Both the position numbers and the translations under genes were made by a program. From Pseudomonas sp. FP2309 (GTDB lineage Bacteria; Pseudomonadota; Gammaproteobacteria; Pseudomonadales; Pseudomonadaceae): a DNA stretch of 64,000 nucleotides. Location of the stretch: assembly GCF_030687575.1 (NCBI RefSeq), contig NZ_CP117439.1, positions 2,409,501-2,473,500 of the forward strand. The letters are read 5' to 3'. Of the stretch, positions 35,380 through 47,358 are shown one piece after another; position 1 is the stretch's first letter, and each line of letters opens with the position of its first letter. Under the pieces are notes generated by a model that saw only the letters and a program-made list of their open reading frames with translations, searched no databases and was not told where the DNA came from.

Positions 35380-36276
35380 TCACAGTGAGCGCTTCAACGT
35401 TTCGCTGGGCAGTTCCTTGAACAACGCGCGGTAGCTGTGTGAAAACCGCCCCAAATGCCAGAACGACCAATTCATCGCCACTTCGGCCACCGTCGCCCCG
35501 GCCGCATTCAACAATTCACGTCGCGCGCCGTTCAACCGGCGCAAGCGCAACCACTGCGCCGGGCTCATGCCGGTGTAGGTCTTGAAGCCTTGCTGTAACT
35601 GACGCAGCGGCACACCAGCGATCTGCGCCAGTTGCAGCAGGTTGACGGTTTCATCCGGCGCATCGGCGGCCCATTCACCGATGCGCGCCATCAACTGGCG
35701 TTCCGCGCTGCGCTTGTGCAAAGCGCTGCGATCCAGGCCTACGCAGGTGTTGTCGAGGATAAACAGGCAGTCGTCGAGCAGTTGCCGGGTGAGGGCGTCG
35801 CGGCTGATCGGGTCGGTGAGTGTCGCCAGGCGGGTCAGCGTGCCACTGAGCCAGCGCGTGAACAGCACGTTCTGTTGGCAGGTCAGCGGTGCCATGAACA
35901 GGCCTTCGAGCCTGTTCATCTCCAACCCATGGCGCTGCACGAATTGTGCGCCGAACACCACCGCCACTTCGCGGTAGTTCTCCGGGGTGATCCAGGTGTT
36001 GCGGCTCTCGCCATTGAGCAGGTACAGCGCGTTGTCGCTGCCATCGAAACAGAACGCCAACGCGCCCGGCGGTGCGTTGAAATGTTGCTCGACGCGGGTG
36101 TTCATGCATTCTTCGTACACCTGCACGCCTTGCAGGTCGAGGTAGCGGATCCGCCCGGCAAAATGCCCCGGTGACATCTGCTGGTACTGTTGCACCCAGC
36201 CCGGTGTCGCGCTGCATTGGGCGGCGACATCACCGGTGGAGAAGGCCTGTACGCGCAAAGCTGTTGCCTGTGTCAT
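35380..36276 (-). CDS. AraC-family regulator next to polyamine genes
   Basis: A 298-residue AraC-type regulator. An N-terminal ligand-like domain is followed by a C-terminal double helix-turn-helix (about 200-298; QIAGVPLRQLQQGFKTYTGM and MNWSFWHLGRFSHSYRALF). It is divergent from the glutamylpolyamine synthetase-type gene across 138 bases, so it probably regulates the polyamine module. A CGCAC/GTGCG inverted repeat (36289-36305) lies close upstream of its start, but is too short to claim as an operator. Confidence 0.87.
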   Translation of the reverse strand: MTQATALRVQAFSTGDVAAQCSATPGWVQQYQQMSPGHFAGRIRYLDLQGVQVYEECMNTRVEQHFNAPPGALAFCFDGSDNALYLLNGESRNTWITPENYREVAVVFGAQFVQRHGLEMNRLEGLFMAPLTCQQNVLFTRWLSGTLTRLATLTDPISRDALTRQLLDDCLFILDNTCVGLDRSALHKRSAERQLMARIGEWAADAPDETVNLLQLAQIAGVPLRQLQQGFKTYTGMSPAQWLRLRRLNGARRELLNAAGATVAEVAMNWSFWHLGRFSHSYRALFKELPSETLKRSL

Positions 36277-36414
36277 GGGGAACCTGGGCGCACTCTATTG
36301 GTGCGTTGTGGTTGGCGCAAAGTGGATAGATGGCGTGTGAAAGCTGGCTCAAGATAGACCTCAATGCGCCGCGAGTACAAGGCGGCGCAGCTCCCATCCC
36401 ATGACGAGGTCCTT

Positions 36415-40177
<3,763 letters not shown>

Positions 40178-40232
40178 CGGGTTTTGCGTGGCAGGCTGAG
40201 CGAGATTTTCCTACGACTTTTGGAGATTTACC

Positions 40233-40649
40233 GTGCCAACAGCATCTGCAGTGATTGAAATCCCGGTCTCGGCCGACACCGTCTGGCAACTCGTCGGCGG
40301 CTTCAACAGCCTGCCGGATTGGCTGCCGCTGATCGCCACCAGCGAAGCGGGCGAAGGCGGTCGCGTACGTCACCTCAAGACCGCCGACGGCGGCGTGGTG
40401 GTGGAGCGTTTGCAGACCTTCGACAACGTGGCCCGCACCTATAGCTACACGATCGAGCAATCGCCGTTTCCGGTGAGCGCGTACCTGGCGACGTTGCAGG
40501 TGGAGGCGCTGACGGAATCGTCGGCGAAGGTCACGTGGTCCGGCGTATTCACCCCGTCGGCGGGTACTACGGATGCGCAGGCGGAGGTCTTGTTCGCCGG
40601 CGTTTACAGCGGTGGGCTCGAGGCGCTGCGCGCAAATTTCCCGGCCTGA
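40233..40649 (+). CDS. SRPBCC-family small protein
   Basis: A 138-residue protein of the START/Bet v1-like SRPBCC fold (polyketide cyclase/MxaD-like). EIPVSADTVWQLVGGFNSL and LPDWLPLIATSE are the characteristic first strand and helices, and FAGVYSGGLEALRANF is the long C-terminal helix. It binds a hydrophobic ligand in relatives, but none can be named. The GTG at 40233 has TGGAG upstream. It follows the polyamine operon by 55 bases and may be co-transcribed. Confidence 0.83.
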   Translation: MPTASAVIEIPVSADTVWQLVGGFNSLPDWLPLIATSEAGEGGRVRHLKTADGGVVVERLQTFDNVARTYSYTIEQSPFPVSAYLATLQVEALTESSAKVTWSGVFTPSAGTTDAQAEVLFAGVYSGGLEALRANFPA

Positions 40650-40678
40650 GCCGATCTGACAGGCAATGCCGCACACCG

Positions 40679-40698
40679 GTGGGAGCAGGCCCTCCCAC
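40679..40698. repeat. Intergenic hairpin GTGGGAG/CTCCCAC
   Basis: GTGGGAG (40679-40685) pairs with CTCCCAC (40692-40698) between the convergent SRPBCC and histidine-kinase genes. It is of the same family as the other intergenic hairpins. Confidence 0.7.
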
Positions 40699-40731
40699 AC
40701 GTTGCCCTCACTGGCTTTCGCGTTGGATGGC

Positions 40732-42126
40732 TCAGGCTTCGGGCATCAGTTGTTGGCGGCACTCCAGGATCAGGCGCGCGCCCCCTCGCGCGCTGGTACC
40801 CACCTCCAGCTTGAAGCCGTGCAAGTTGATGATCGCCGCGACAATCGACAGGCCCAGGCCGAAGCCACCTCGCTGGTCGCCTTCGTCCACGCGGTAAAAA
40901 CGCCGGAACACGGCAGCGCGTTCTGCTGCCGGTATGCCAGGCCCGGAGTCGTGCACTTCGATGCGCGTGCTGCCGGCGTCATTGACACCGCGCAGAATCA
41001 CTTCGCCACCCGGTGGGGTGAACTTGATCGAGTTGCTCAGCAGGTTAGCCAGGGCTTCGAACAGCAACGCGCGATCGCCGGTGATCCAGGGCAGGGAGTC
41101 GGGCGCGTCCAGCACCAGATGCAGTTCGCCTTCTTCGGCCAGGGGCAGGTAAAAGTCATGCAGCTCGCGCAGCAGCGGCAGCGGGTCCATCAGCAAAAAG
41201 CCCGAGCGGCGCTGGTGGTCTTCCAGTTCCGAGATGCGCAACAGCCCGCGAAAGCGCGCCATCAGCGTGTCGGTTTCGGCGATGGCGTCGTCCAGTTGCA
41301 CGGCATGGGCCGAGTCGTGTTCGGCCTGCTGCTTGATGCGGTAAAGCTGCGCGCGCAAGCGGGTCAGCGGGGTGCGCAGGTCGTGGGCGATGTTGTCGCA
41401 CACGCCTTTGACCTCGTTCATCAGCTTCTCTATGCGGTCGAGCATGGCGTTGACGATGGCCGCGAGCATATCCAGTTCGTCGCGTCGGTCCGACAGCGGC
41501 AAACGGTGGGTGAGGTCACCGGCGACGATGGCTTCGGCGCTGGCCTGGATCCCACGAATCCGCCGTAACGGACGGCGGCGCAGCAGGTGCCAGCCGGCGG
41601 CGCCGGGGATGATCGTCAGGGACAATGCCCAGAGCAGCGCATGCCAGATGATCCGCGTCACGCCGAACAGCGAACCGTTGGCCCGCACCAGCACCAGCCA
41701 GCGGCCGTCTTCGGTGTGGGTGGCCACGGCGTCGCAGCTGTCTTTGGGCAGTTTGGGGTCGTCGGAGTCGACGCAATTGGCCAGGGCGTGGATCTTGCCA
41801 TCCAGCGGCAGGTCGGGGGGGACCGCGCGGATCGGCCCGCTCAAGGGGCGAAATTGCTCGTCGAACAGGCCGTAGGCGTCCACGCCTTTCATGTCGAAGG
41901 TCATGCTGGTGGTCAGCGCGTCGACCAATTCTTCACCGTCGAAGCGCTGGAACAAGTGCTGACGCTGCATCAGCGAATGGCGCGAGAGGTCGCTCAGGTA
42001 GCCCGACACCTCGTAATACAGCACCCCCATGAGGATGCAGCTCCAGGCCACGAACAGCGAACTGTACAGCGCCAGCAAGCGGCTGCTGGAAGAGCGCCAG
42101 CCCTTAGAGGGGTTCAGCAATGACAT
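40732..42126 (-). CDS. OmpR-system sensor histidine kinase
   Basis: A 464-residue membrane kinase. Transmembrane segments lie at about 17-38 and 160-180, flanking a 120-residue periplasmic domain with two Cys (NCVDSDD and KDSCDAV). Then come HAMP (about 181-235), the H-box with His248 (NIAHDLRTP), and an ATPase domain with N, G1 (DSGPGIPAAERA) and G2 (GGFGLGLSI) boxes. It overlaps its response-regulator gene by 23 bases. The two periplasmic Cys may form a disulfide or bind metal. The signal is unknown. Confidence 0.93.
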   Translation of the reverse strand: MSLLNPSKGWRSSSSRLLALYSSLFVAWSCILMGVLYYEVSGYLSDLSRHSLMQRQHLFQRFDGEELVDALTTSMTFDMKGVDAYGLFDEQFRPLSGPIRAVPPDLPLDGKIHALANCVDSDDPKLPKDSCDAVATHTEDGRWLVLVRANGSLFGVTRIIWHALLWALSLTIIPGAAGWHLLRRRPLRRIRGIQASAEAIVAGDLTHRLPLSDRRDELDMLAAIVNAMLDRIEKLMNEVKGVCDNIAHDLRTPLTRLRAQLYRIKQQAEHDSAHAVQLDDAIAETDTLMARFRGLLRISELEDHQRRSGFLLMDPLPLLRELHDFYLPLAEEGELHLVLDAPDSLPWITGDRALLFEALANLLSNSIKFTPPGGEVILRGVNDAGSTRIEVHDSGPGIPAAERAAVFRRFYRVDEGDQRGGFGLGLSIVAAIINLHGFKLEVGTSARGGARLILECRQQLMPEA

Positions 42127-42787
42127 AACCCGAACCTCGTACCGTGCGGATCAACGGCGTGAGGCCCGGTGGATCGATTTTCTTGCGCAGACGACCGATG
42201 TGCACGTCGATCAGGTTGGTGCCCGGGTCGAAGTGATAACCCCAGACTTCCTCGAAGATCATCATCCGCGACAGGATCTGCCCGGTGTTGCGCATCAGGA
42301 ATTCCAGCAGTTTGTATTCAGTGGGCAGCAGGGTCAGCGGCTGCTCGGCGCGACTGGCCTCGCGGCTGATCAGGTTCAGCTCCAGGTCGGCCACGCGCAG
42401 GGCGGTTTCGAACTCCTTGACCGTGCTTTTGCGGCGCAACAGCACTTCGACGCGGGCGGCCATTTCATCGGAGGCGAATGGCTTGGTCAGGTAGTCGTCG
42501 CCGCCGGCGCGCAGGCCGCGCACACGTTCGTCCACATCGGAGAGGGCGCTGATCATCAGGATCGGCGTCGACACGCCGATGGTGCGCAGGGTGGTGACGA
42601 TGGCCAGGCCATCCAGTTCGGGCAGCATGCGGTCCAGGGTGATCAGGTCGTAATCACCACTCACAGCACGGACCAGGCCTTCGCGGCCGTTGTCCACCCA
42701 ATCTACGTCCAGTCCATGGCTACTCAGCTCAGCGACGATCTCGCGGGCCGTTACGGCGTCATCCTCGATGGTCAAAATGCGGGTCAT
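42104..42787 (-). CDS. OmpR-family response regulator
   Basis: A 227-residue response regulator. The receiver has the acidic pair EDD (8-10), phospho-acceptor Asp52 (ITLDRMLPELDG), and Lys in YLTKPF. The C-terminal winged helix has LLPTEYKLLEFLMRN and VHIGRLRKKID. It is CzcR/CopR-like in feel, but no metal genes are nearby. The ATG at 42787 is chosen over an upstream one. It is divergent, across 288 bases, from the membrane-protein gene at 43076. Confidence 0.93.
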   Translation of the reverse strand: MTRILTIEDDAVTAREIVAELSSHGLDVDWVDNGREGLVRAVSGDYDLITLDRMLPELDGLAIVTTLRTIGVSTPILMISALSDVDERVRGLRAGGDDYLTKPFASDEMAARVEVLLRRKSTVKEFETALRVADLELNLISREASRAEQPLTLLPTEYKLLEFLMRNTGQILSRMMIFEEVWGYHFDPGTNLIDVHIGRLRKKIDPPGLTPLIRTVRGSGYVIAEPL

Positions 42788-43006
42788 AGGAGTACCTGGT
42801 GAGCGATTCACACTAGAAGTGAGGGCATTTTGCCAAGAAATGGCTGAACGCTTCCTAAATAAAACTTCATGTTTCAGGCAGCCCGATGTTTTTCAGGGGA
42901 ATGCATATCGCACGCCTGCGATGGGCGGGTGTTGCAACTTGCATGGAATGGGTAAGTTCAAAATATCTAACGTTTTGAAAAATAACGGTATTTATTTTTT
43001 GGCGAC

Positions 43007-43022
43007 TGGCACGGTGCCTGCA
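43007..43022 (+). promoter_or_regulatory. Sigma-54 (-24/-12) promoter candidate
   Basis: TGGCACGGTGCCTGCA matches the -24/-12 consensus TGGCACG-N4-TTGCA except for one base of the -12 box, with GG and GC ten bases apart. It lies 54 bases before the ATG at 43076 and points toward that gene. The core also forms a GGCAC-G-GTGCC palindrome, so a repressor site is an alternative. No activator gene is adjacent. Confidence 0.6.
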
Positions 43023-43075
43023 CTGTCCCTTTTGAGACTTGTAACACCATCTTTCCTGCCGGGAGTACGATAACA

Positions 43076-43975
43076 ATGATCACATCCTCATCCACGCTGC
43101 AAGCGTCGAGCACGCACTCCGGGGTTTCCTGGGGGGCGATCTTTGCCGGGGCCGCTGCGGCGGCTGCACTGTCGCTGATTTTGGTGCTGCTGGGCTTCGG
43201 CCTGGGTTTTTCGGCGGTGTCGCCGTGGGCGGACAGCGGTATCAGCGCCAAAGGGCTGGGCATATCCACGATTATCTGGCTGGCGTTTACGCAGATCGTC
43301 GCCTCCGGTCTGGGCGGTTACATCGCCGGCCGTTTGCGGGTGAAGTGGGCGGGCATGCACGGCGATGAGGTGTATTTTCGCGACACGGCCCATGGCTTCC
43401 TGGCCTGGGCAGTGGCTACGCTGATCACCGCGGTATTGGTCGTCGGTTCGGTCAGCAGCGTCGTCAGTGGGGGTGTGAAAGCCGGTGCCAGTGTCGCGGC
43501 GGGCGCGGCCAGCGGTATGACGCAAGCGGCGGGCAGTGCGGCCAAAGGCGTCAACGGCGGCGACTTCGACTACTACGTCGACAGCCTGTTTCGCGATGAC
43601 CGCCCCGTGGCGGTCAGCGATGACGCGGCCCATGGTGTGGTCGCGCGCATCTTCACCCGCACCCTGAGCAACGACGGCCAACTTGCCGCCGAAGACCGTG
43701 CCTACCTGGCGCAGTTGATCAGCCAGCGCACCAACCTCAGCCAGGCCGAGGCGCGTATCGACAAGGTCTACGGCGATGCCCGTAAAGCCGTCGAAGACGC
43801 CAAGCTCAAAGCCAAGCAAGCTGCGGATACAGCCGCCAAAGTCGCCGCCTATACCTCGCTGTGGACATTTGTTGCACTGCTGATCGGCGCCTTCTTCGCC
43901 AGTTTCGCCGCAACCTTCGGCGGTCGTCGTCGCGATGCCGTGGTGTACGTCGAGACCGAAACCTACGTTCGTTAA
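43076..43975 (+). CDS. Membrane protein with long polar loop, unknown function
   Basis: A 299-residue protein. Hydrophobic segments lie at about 18-45 and 58-82 with a Gly-rich start (GAIFAGAAAAAALSLILVLL), another at about 108-130, and one near 262-282 (TFVALLIGAFFASFAATFGG). Between the third and last is a 130-residue, partly coiled-coil domain (AEARIDKVYGDARKAVEDAK, alanine/lysine heptads). I do not recognise a named function; similar proteins are annotated only as hypothetical membrane proteins. It is followed at 15 bases by a 24-residue membrane peptide gene, and preceded by a sigma-54-like promoter. Confidence 0.85.
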   Translation: MITSSSTLQASSTHSGVSWGAIFAGAAAAAALSLILVLLGFGLGFSAVSPWADSGISAKGLGISTIIWLAFTQIVASGLGGYIAGRLRVKWAGMHGDEVYFRDTAHGFLAWAVATLITAVLVVGSVSSVVSGGVKAGASVAAGAASGMTQAAGSAAKGVNGGDFDYYVDSLFRDDRPVAVSDDAAHGVVARIFTRTLSNDGQLAAEDRAYLAQLISQRTNLSQAEARIDKVYGDARKAVEDAKLKAKQAADTAAKVAAYTSLWTFVALLIGAFFASFAATFGGRRRDAVVYVETETYVR

Positions 43976-43990
43976 TTCAAGGAGAACACC

Positions 43991-44065
43991 ATGCGCTCAT
44001 TACTTCTGTGGTTCCTCGGCGTGCCGATCCCGGTAATTATCCTGATCGCCATTTTCATGCATTGA
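43991..44065 (+). CDS. 24-residue single-helix membrane peptide
   Basis: A short frame encoding 24 residues, starting MRSLLLWFLGVPIPVIILI and ending with IFMH. It has a strong ribosome binding site (AAGGAGAACACC) and sits 15 bases after the membrane-protein gene and before a terminator. The hydrophobic core is long enough for one membrane span. The spacing and ribosome binding site argue that it is translated, perhaps as a partner or regulator of the upstream protein. Confidence 0.7.
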   Translation: MRSLLLWFLGVPIPVIILIAIFMH

Positions 44066-44088
44066 TACCGCGGCCATCTCGGTCCGAT

Positions 44089-44120
44089 GCGGGAGGGGGG
44101 CAATCCCCCTCCCGCGTTTT
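44089..44120. terminator. Terminator hairpin after the membrane-peptide gene
   Basis: GCGGGAGGGGG (44089-44099) pairs exactly with CCCCCTCCCGC (44105-44115), followed by GTTTT on the plus strand. It also lies at the end of the convergent iolR gene and belongs to the window's hairpin family. Confidence 0.8.
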
Positions 44121-44138
44121 ATTTGCGGTAACCGAGCG

Positions 44139-45047
44139 TCAGTCGTCAAACCCCACCTGCTCGTGAATCTCATCCACCTTCAATTCCAACCGATAGGCCA
44201 CGGCGATGAATAACGCCTGGCACAGGCACAGGGTGGCGCTCAACGAGCGGAAGGCGAACGATGACCCTTCGTTAACCAACAGCACCGCGTTGGCCCGCTT
44301 GGCCAGGGGCGAGAGGTTGCTGTCGGTGATGATCAGGGTCTTGGCCTGGTGGTGCTGGGCGATGCGCAGGCAGTGCTGGGTTTCTTTGCCGTAGGGCGTG
44401 AAGCTGATGGCGATCACCAGGTCATTGGCGCGCACGCTGCGCATCTGCTCGCGGTAGCTGCCGCCCAGGCCCGAGACCAGATGGATGCGTTTGTTGGTGT
44501 GCTGCAGGTTGTAGACCAGGTAGTCGGCCACCGCAAAGGAACGGCGTACGCCGACCACGTAGATATTGTCGGCGTTGACCACCAGGTCCACGGCTTTGTC
44601 GAATGCCACGTCATCCAGTTCCAGCCCCAGGCGCTCAATGCCCGACAGCGTCGCGTTGACACACTCGCGCGCCAGGTCCCCGCCGCTGGCCTTCTGCGAT
44701 TTGTTGGCGATCATGCTGCGGATGCGTTGCTGATAGTTCTGCACCGGCGTGGTCTTGTGGGTGTAGGCCTCGCGAAACAACGCCTGCATCTCACTGAAAC
44801 CACTGAAGCCAAAGCGTTGGGAGAACCGCACGATGGCCGAGGGGTGCACTTCGCATTCGCGGGCGATGTCGCTGATGCGGTCGACCATGATCCGGTCGCT
44901 TTGCTGGCTCATATAGCTGGCGATGCGTTTGAGTTGGCGCGGCAGGCTTTCGTATTCGTCGGTGATCAGCTGCAACAGGCGTTCGGCATTGATCGGAGGG
45001 CTGGCGAGCGGGGCTTCCAGTGTGGTCTCGGGATCGGTGCGGGACAT
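44139..45047 (-). CDS. iolR: RpiR-family repressor of inositol catabolism
   Basis: A 302-residue RpiR-type regulator. The N-terminal HTH (about 25-100) includes RQLKRIASYMSQQSDRI and VHPSAIVRFSQRFGFSGF. The C-terminal SIS domain (about 140-290) has DNIYVVGVRRSFAVADYL and ISFTPYGKETQ. It is divergent from iolC, and RpiR-type IolR proteins repress iol genes until an inositol breakdown intermediate binds. The ATG at 45047 has AGAAGGA; the open frame reaches further upstream without support. The shared gap holds an operator-like repeat. Confidence 0.9.
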   Translation of the reverse strand: MSRTDPETTLEAPLASPPINAERLLQLITDEYESLPRQLKRIASYMSQQSDRIMVDRISDIARECEVHPSAIVRFSQRFGFSGFSEMQALFREAYTHKTTPVQNYQQRIRSMIANKSQKASGGDLARECVNATLSGIERLGLELDDVAFDKAVDLVVNADNIYVVGVRRSFAVADYLVYNLQHTNKRIHLVSGLGGSYREQMRSVRANDLVIAISFTPYGKETQHCLRIAQHHQAKTLIITDSNLSPLAKRANAVLLVNEGSSFAFRSLSATLCLCQALFIAVAYRLELKVDEIHEQVGFDD

Positions 45048-45190
45048 GGGCAATCCTTCTGGCGTGTTCGTCTGATGCGCTGATGGGTGGCGCAAGTCTA
45101 CAGGGTAGGCGCAAAAAAATACCCCGGCATCACGGCCGCCGTGGCCTGCTGAAACGATGCACGGTGGCTGGTGGGCCATTATGCCAACGT

Positions 45191-45208
45191 ATTGGAAAAA
45201 ATATTCCA
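45191..45208. promoter_or_regulatory. Operator-like repeat upstream of iolC
   Basis: ATTGGAAAAAATATTCCA is an imperfect inverted repeat with TGGAA/TTCCA half-sites. A second one, ATTCTGGAAT, follows at 45218-45227. The first matches, in the opposite orientation, the repeat before the importer genes (53348). TTGATT (45233) and TAGTCT (45256), 17 bases apart, are a possible promoter. I infer the IolR operator. Confidence 0.6.
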
Positions 45209-45331
45209 CTAAAAATAATTCTGGAATAAATATTGATTGCCGCAGCCGGACGTTCTAGTCTGCATCCACCAAGAGCGTTTGCCGTCGCCACGGCGGCACA
45301 ACGCAGGCTGATAAAAATAACAGGAGCCAGC

Positions 45332-47269
45332 ATGGGCCAGACTCGTTTTGCCAGTGGGCGTCAATTGGATCTGATTTGCCTCGGGCGCCTGGGCGTCGAC
45401 CTCTACGCACAGCAAGTGGGTGCGCGGCTTGAGGACGTGTCCAGCTTTGCCAAGTACCTCGGCGGCTCTTCCGCCAACATCGCTTTCGGCACGGCGCGGC
45501 TGGGGCTCAAGTCGGCGATGTTGAGCCGGGTAGGCGACGACCATATGGGTCGCTTTCTGGTGGAATCCCTGGCCCGTGAAGGCTGCGATGTCAGCGGGAT
45601 CAAGGTCGACCCGGAACGCCTCACCGCCCTGGTGTTGCTCGGCCTCAAAGACCGCGAAACCTTCCCGCTGGTGTTCTACCGCGAAAACTGCGCCGACATG
45701 GCGCTGCGCGCCGAAGACATCAGCGAAGCCTTTATCGCTTCGAGCAAAGCGCTGCTGATCACCGGCACGCATTTCTCCACCGACAGCGTGTACAAGGCCA
45801 GCATCCAGGCCCTGGAGTACGCCGCCAAACACAACGTCAAGCGCGTCCTGGACATCGATTATCGCCCGGTGCTGTGGGGCCTGGCGGGCAAGGCTGACGG
45901 CGAAACGCGGTTTGTCGCCGACCAGAATGTGAGCGCGCATGTGCAGAAGATCCTGCCGCGGTTTGACCTGATCGTGGGCACCGAAGAGGAGTTCCTGATC
46001 GCCGGTGGCAGTGAAGACCTGCTTGGCGCGCTGCGGACTGTGCGCGAACTCACGCCCGCCACCCTGGTGGTCAAGCTGGGCCCGCAGGGCTGCACGGTGA
46101 TTCACGGTGCGATTCCCGCGCGCCTGGAAGACGGCGCGATCTACCCTGGGGTGCGCGTCGAGGTGCTCAACGTGCTGGGCGCCGGCGATGCGTTCATGTC
46201 GGGCTTCCTCAGCGGTTGGCTCAACGACGCCGGCGATGAGCGTTGCAGCCAATTGGCCAACGCCTGCGGTGGCCTGGTGGTGTCGCGCCACGCCTGCGCA
46301 CCCGCCATGCCGACCTCCGCCGAATTGGAGTACCTGTTCAACAGCCCGGTGCCGATCACCCGCCCGGACCAGGACGTGACCCTGCAACGTCTGCACCGTG
46401 TCACGGTGCCGCGCAAGGCGTGGAAGCAGTTGTTCATCTTCGCCTTCGATCATCGTTGGCAATTGGTCGACCTGGCGCAACGCGGTGGCCAGGACCCGAC
46501 CCGTATCAGCGCTATCAAGCAGCTGTTTATCCAGGCCATCGAACGCGTGGAAACAAAGCTCGCCGATCAGGGTGTCGACGCCGATGTGGGCCTGTTGGCT
46601 GACCAGCGCTTTGGCCAGGACGCGCTCAACGCCGCCAGCGGCCGTGGCTGGTGGATCGCACGTCCGGTGGAGGTGCAGAACTCACGGCCCCTGGCCTTCG
46701 AGCACGGCCGTTCGATTGGTAGCAACCTGATCGCCTGGCCCCAGGAGCAGATCATCAAGTGCCTGGTGCAATTTCATCCAGACGACGAGCCGCTGCTGCG
46801 CCTGGAGCAGGAAGCCCAACTCAAGGCGGTGTACGAGGCTTCGCTGATAAGCGGCCATGAACTGCTGCTGGAAGTCATCCCGCCCAAGGAGCACCCGTCC
46901 ACTTACCCCGATGTGCTCTACCGCAGCCTCAAGCGCCTTTACAACCTGGGCATTTACCCGGCGTGGTGGAAGATCGAAGCGCAGTCGGCCGAGGAGTGGG
47001 AAAAGCTTGACGCGCTGATTCACGAGCGTGATCCGTACTGCCGTGGCGTGGTGCTGCTGGGCTTGAATGCCTCGGCAGAGTGCCTTGCCGAAGGCTTTCG
47101 TCAAGCACGCCTGAGCACCACTTGCCGTGGGTTTGCCGTGGGGCGCACGATTTTCCAGGCGCCGAGCAAGGCGTGGATGGCGGGGGAGATCGATGACGAA
47201 ACCCTGATCCAGCAGGTGCAGGCCACCTTCGAGCAACTCATTGCCGCCTGGCGCAGCGCGCGAAAGTAA
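45332..47269 (+). CDS. iolC: 5-dehydro-2-deoxygluconokinase with C-terminal aldolase-like domain
   Basis: A 645-residue fusion protein. The N-terminal PfkB kinase (about 1-330; YLGGSSANIAFGTARLG and NVLGAGDAFMSGF) phosphorylates 5-dehydro-2-deoxygluconate. The C-terminal DUF2090 domain (about 345-645; LFIFAFDHRWQL) resembles class I aldolases and is thought to act as the IolJ-like step. Fused IolC is common in Proteobacteria. The ATG at 45332 has CAGGAG. It is first of the iol operon; an intergenic hairpin follows, then iolE. Confidence 0.94.
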   Translation: MGQTRFASGRQLDLICLGRLGVDLYAQQVGARLEDVSSFAKYLGGSSANIAFGTARLGLKSAMLSRVGDDHMGRFLVESLAREGCDVSGIKVDPERLTALVLLGLKDRETFPLVFYRENCADMALRAEDISEAFIASSKALLITGTHFSTDSVYKASIQALEYAAKHNVKRVLDIDYRPVLWGLAGKADGETRFVADQNVSAHVQKILPRFDLIVGTEEEFLIAGGSEDLLGALRTVRELTPATLVVKLGPQGCTVIHGAIPARLEDGAIYPGVRVEVLNVLGAGDAFMSGFLSGWLNDAGDERCSQLANACGGLVVSRHACAPAMPTSAELEYLFNSPVPITRPDQDVTLQRLHRVTVPRKAWKQLFIFAFDHRWQLVDLAQRGGQDPTRISAIKQLFIQAIERVETKLADQGVDADVGLLADQRFGQDALNAASGRGWWIARPVEVQNSRPLAFEHGRSIGSNLIAWPQEQIIKCLVQFHPDDEPLLRLEQEAQLKAVYEASLISGHELLLEVIPPKEHPSTYPDVLYRSLKRLYNLGIYPAWWKIEAQSAEEWEKLDALIHERDPYCRGVVLLGLNASAECLAEGFRQARLSTTCRGFAVGRTIFQAPSKAWMAGEIDDETLIQQVQATFEQLIAAWRSARK

Positions 47270-47283
47270 ACAGGCTCAAAGGC

Positions 47284-47305
47284 GGGAGCGAGCAAGCCCG
47301 CTCCC
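47284..47305. repeat. Intergenic hairpin between iolC and iolE
   Basis: GGGAGCG (47284-47290) pairs with CGCTCCC (47299-47305), extended with one mismatch toward the loop. It lies inside the iol operon, so it may stabilise the mRNA or modulate expression rather than stop transcription completely. Confidence 0.6.
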
Positions 47306-47358
47306 ACACAACGCCGATCTAACCAGGCTTACGTCAGATAAAAACAAAAGGTGCAGCC

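Noticed and set aside
45209..46480. 423-codon minus-strand frame opposite iolC
   Set aside because: Antisense shadow; the plus strand carries intact PfkB motifs.
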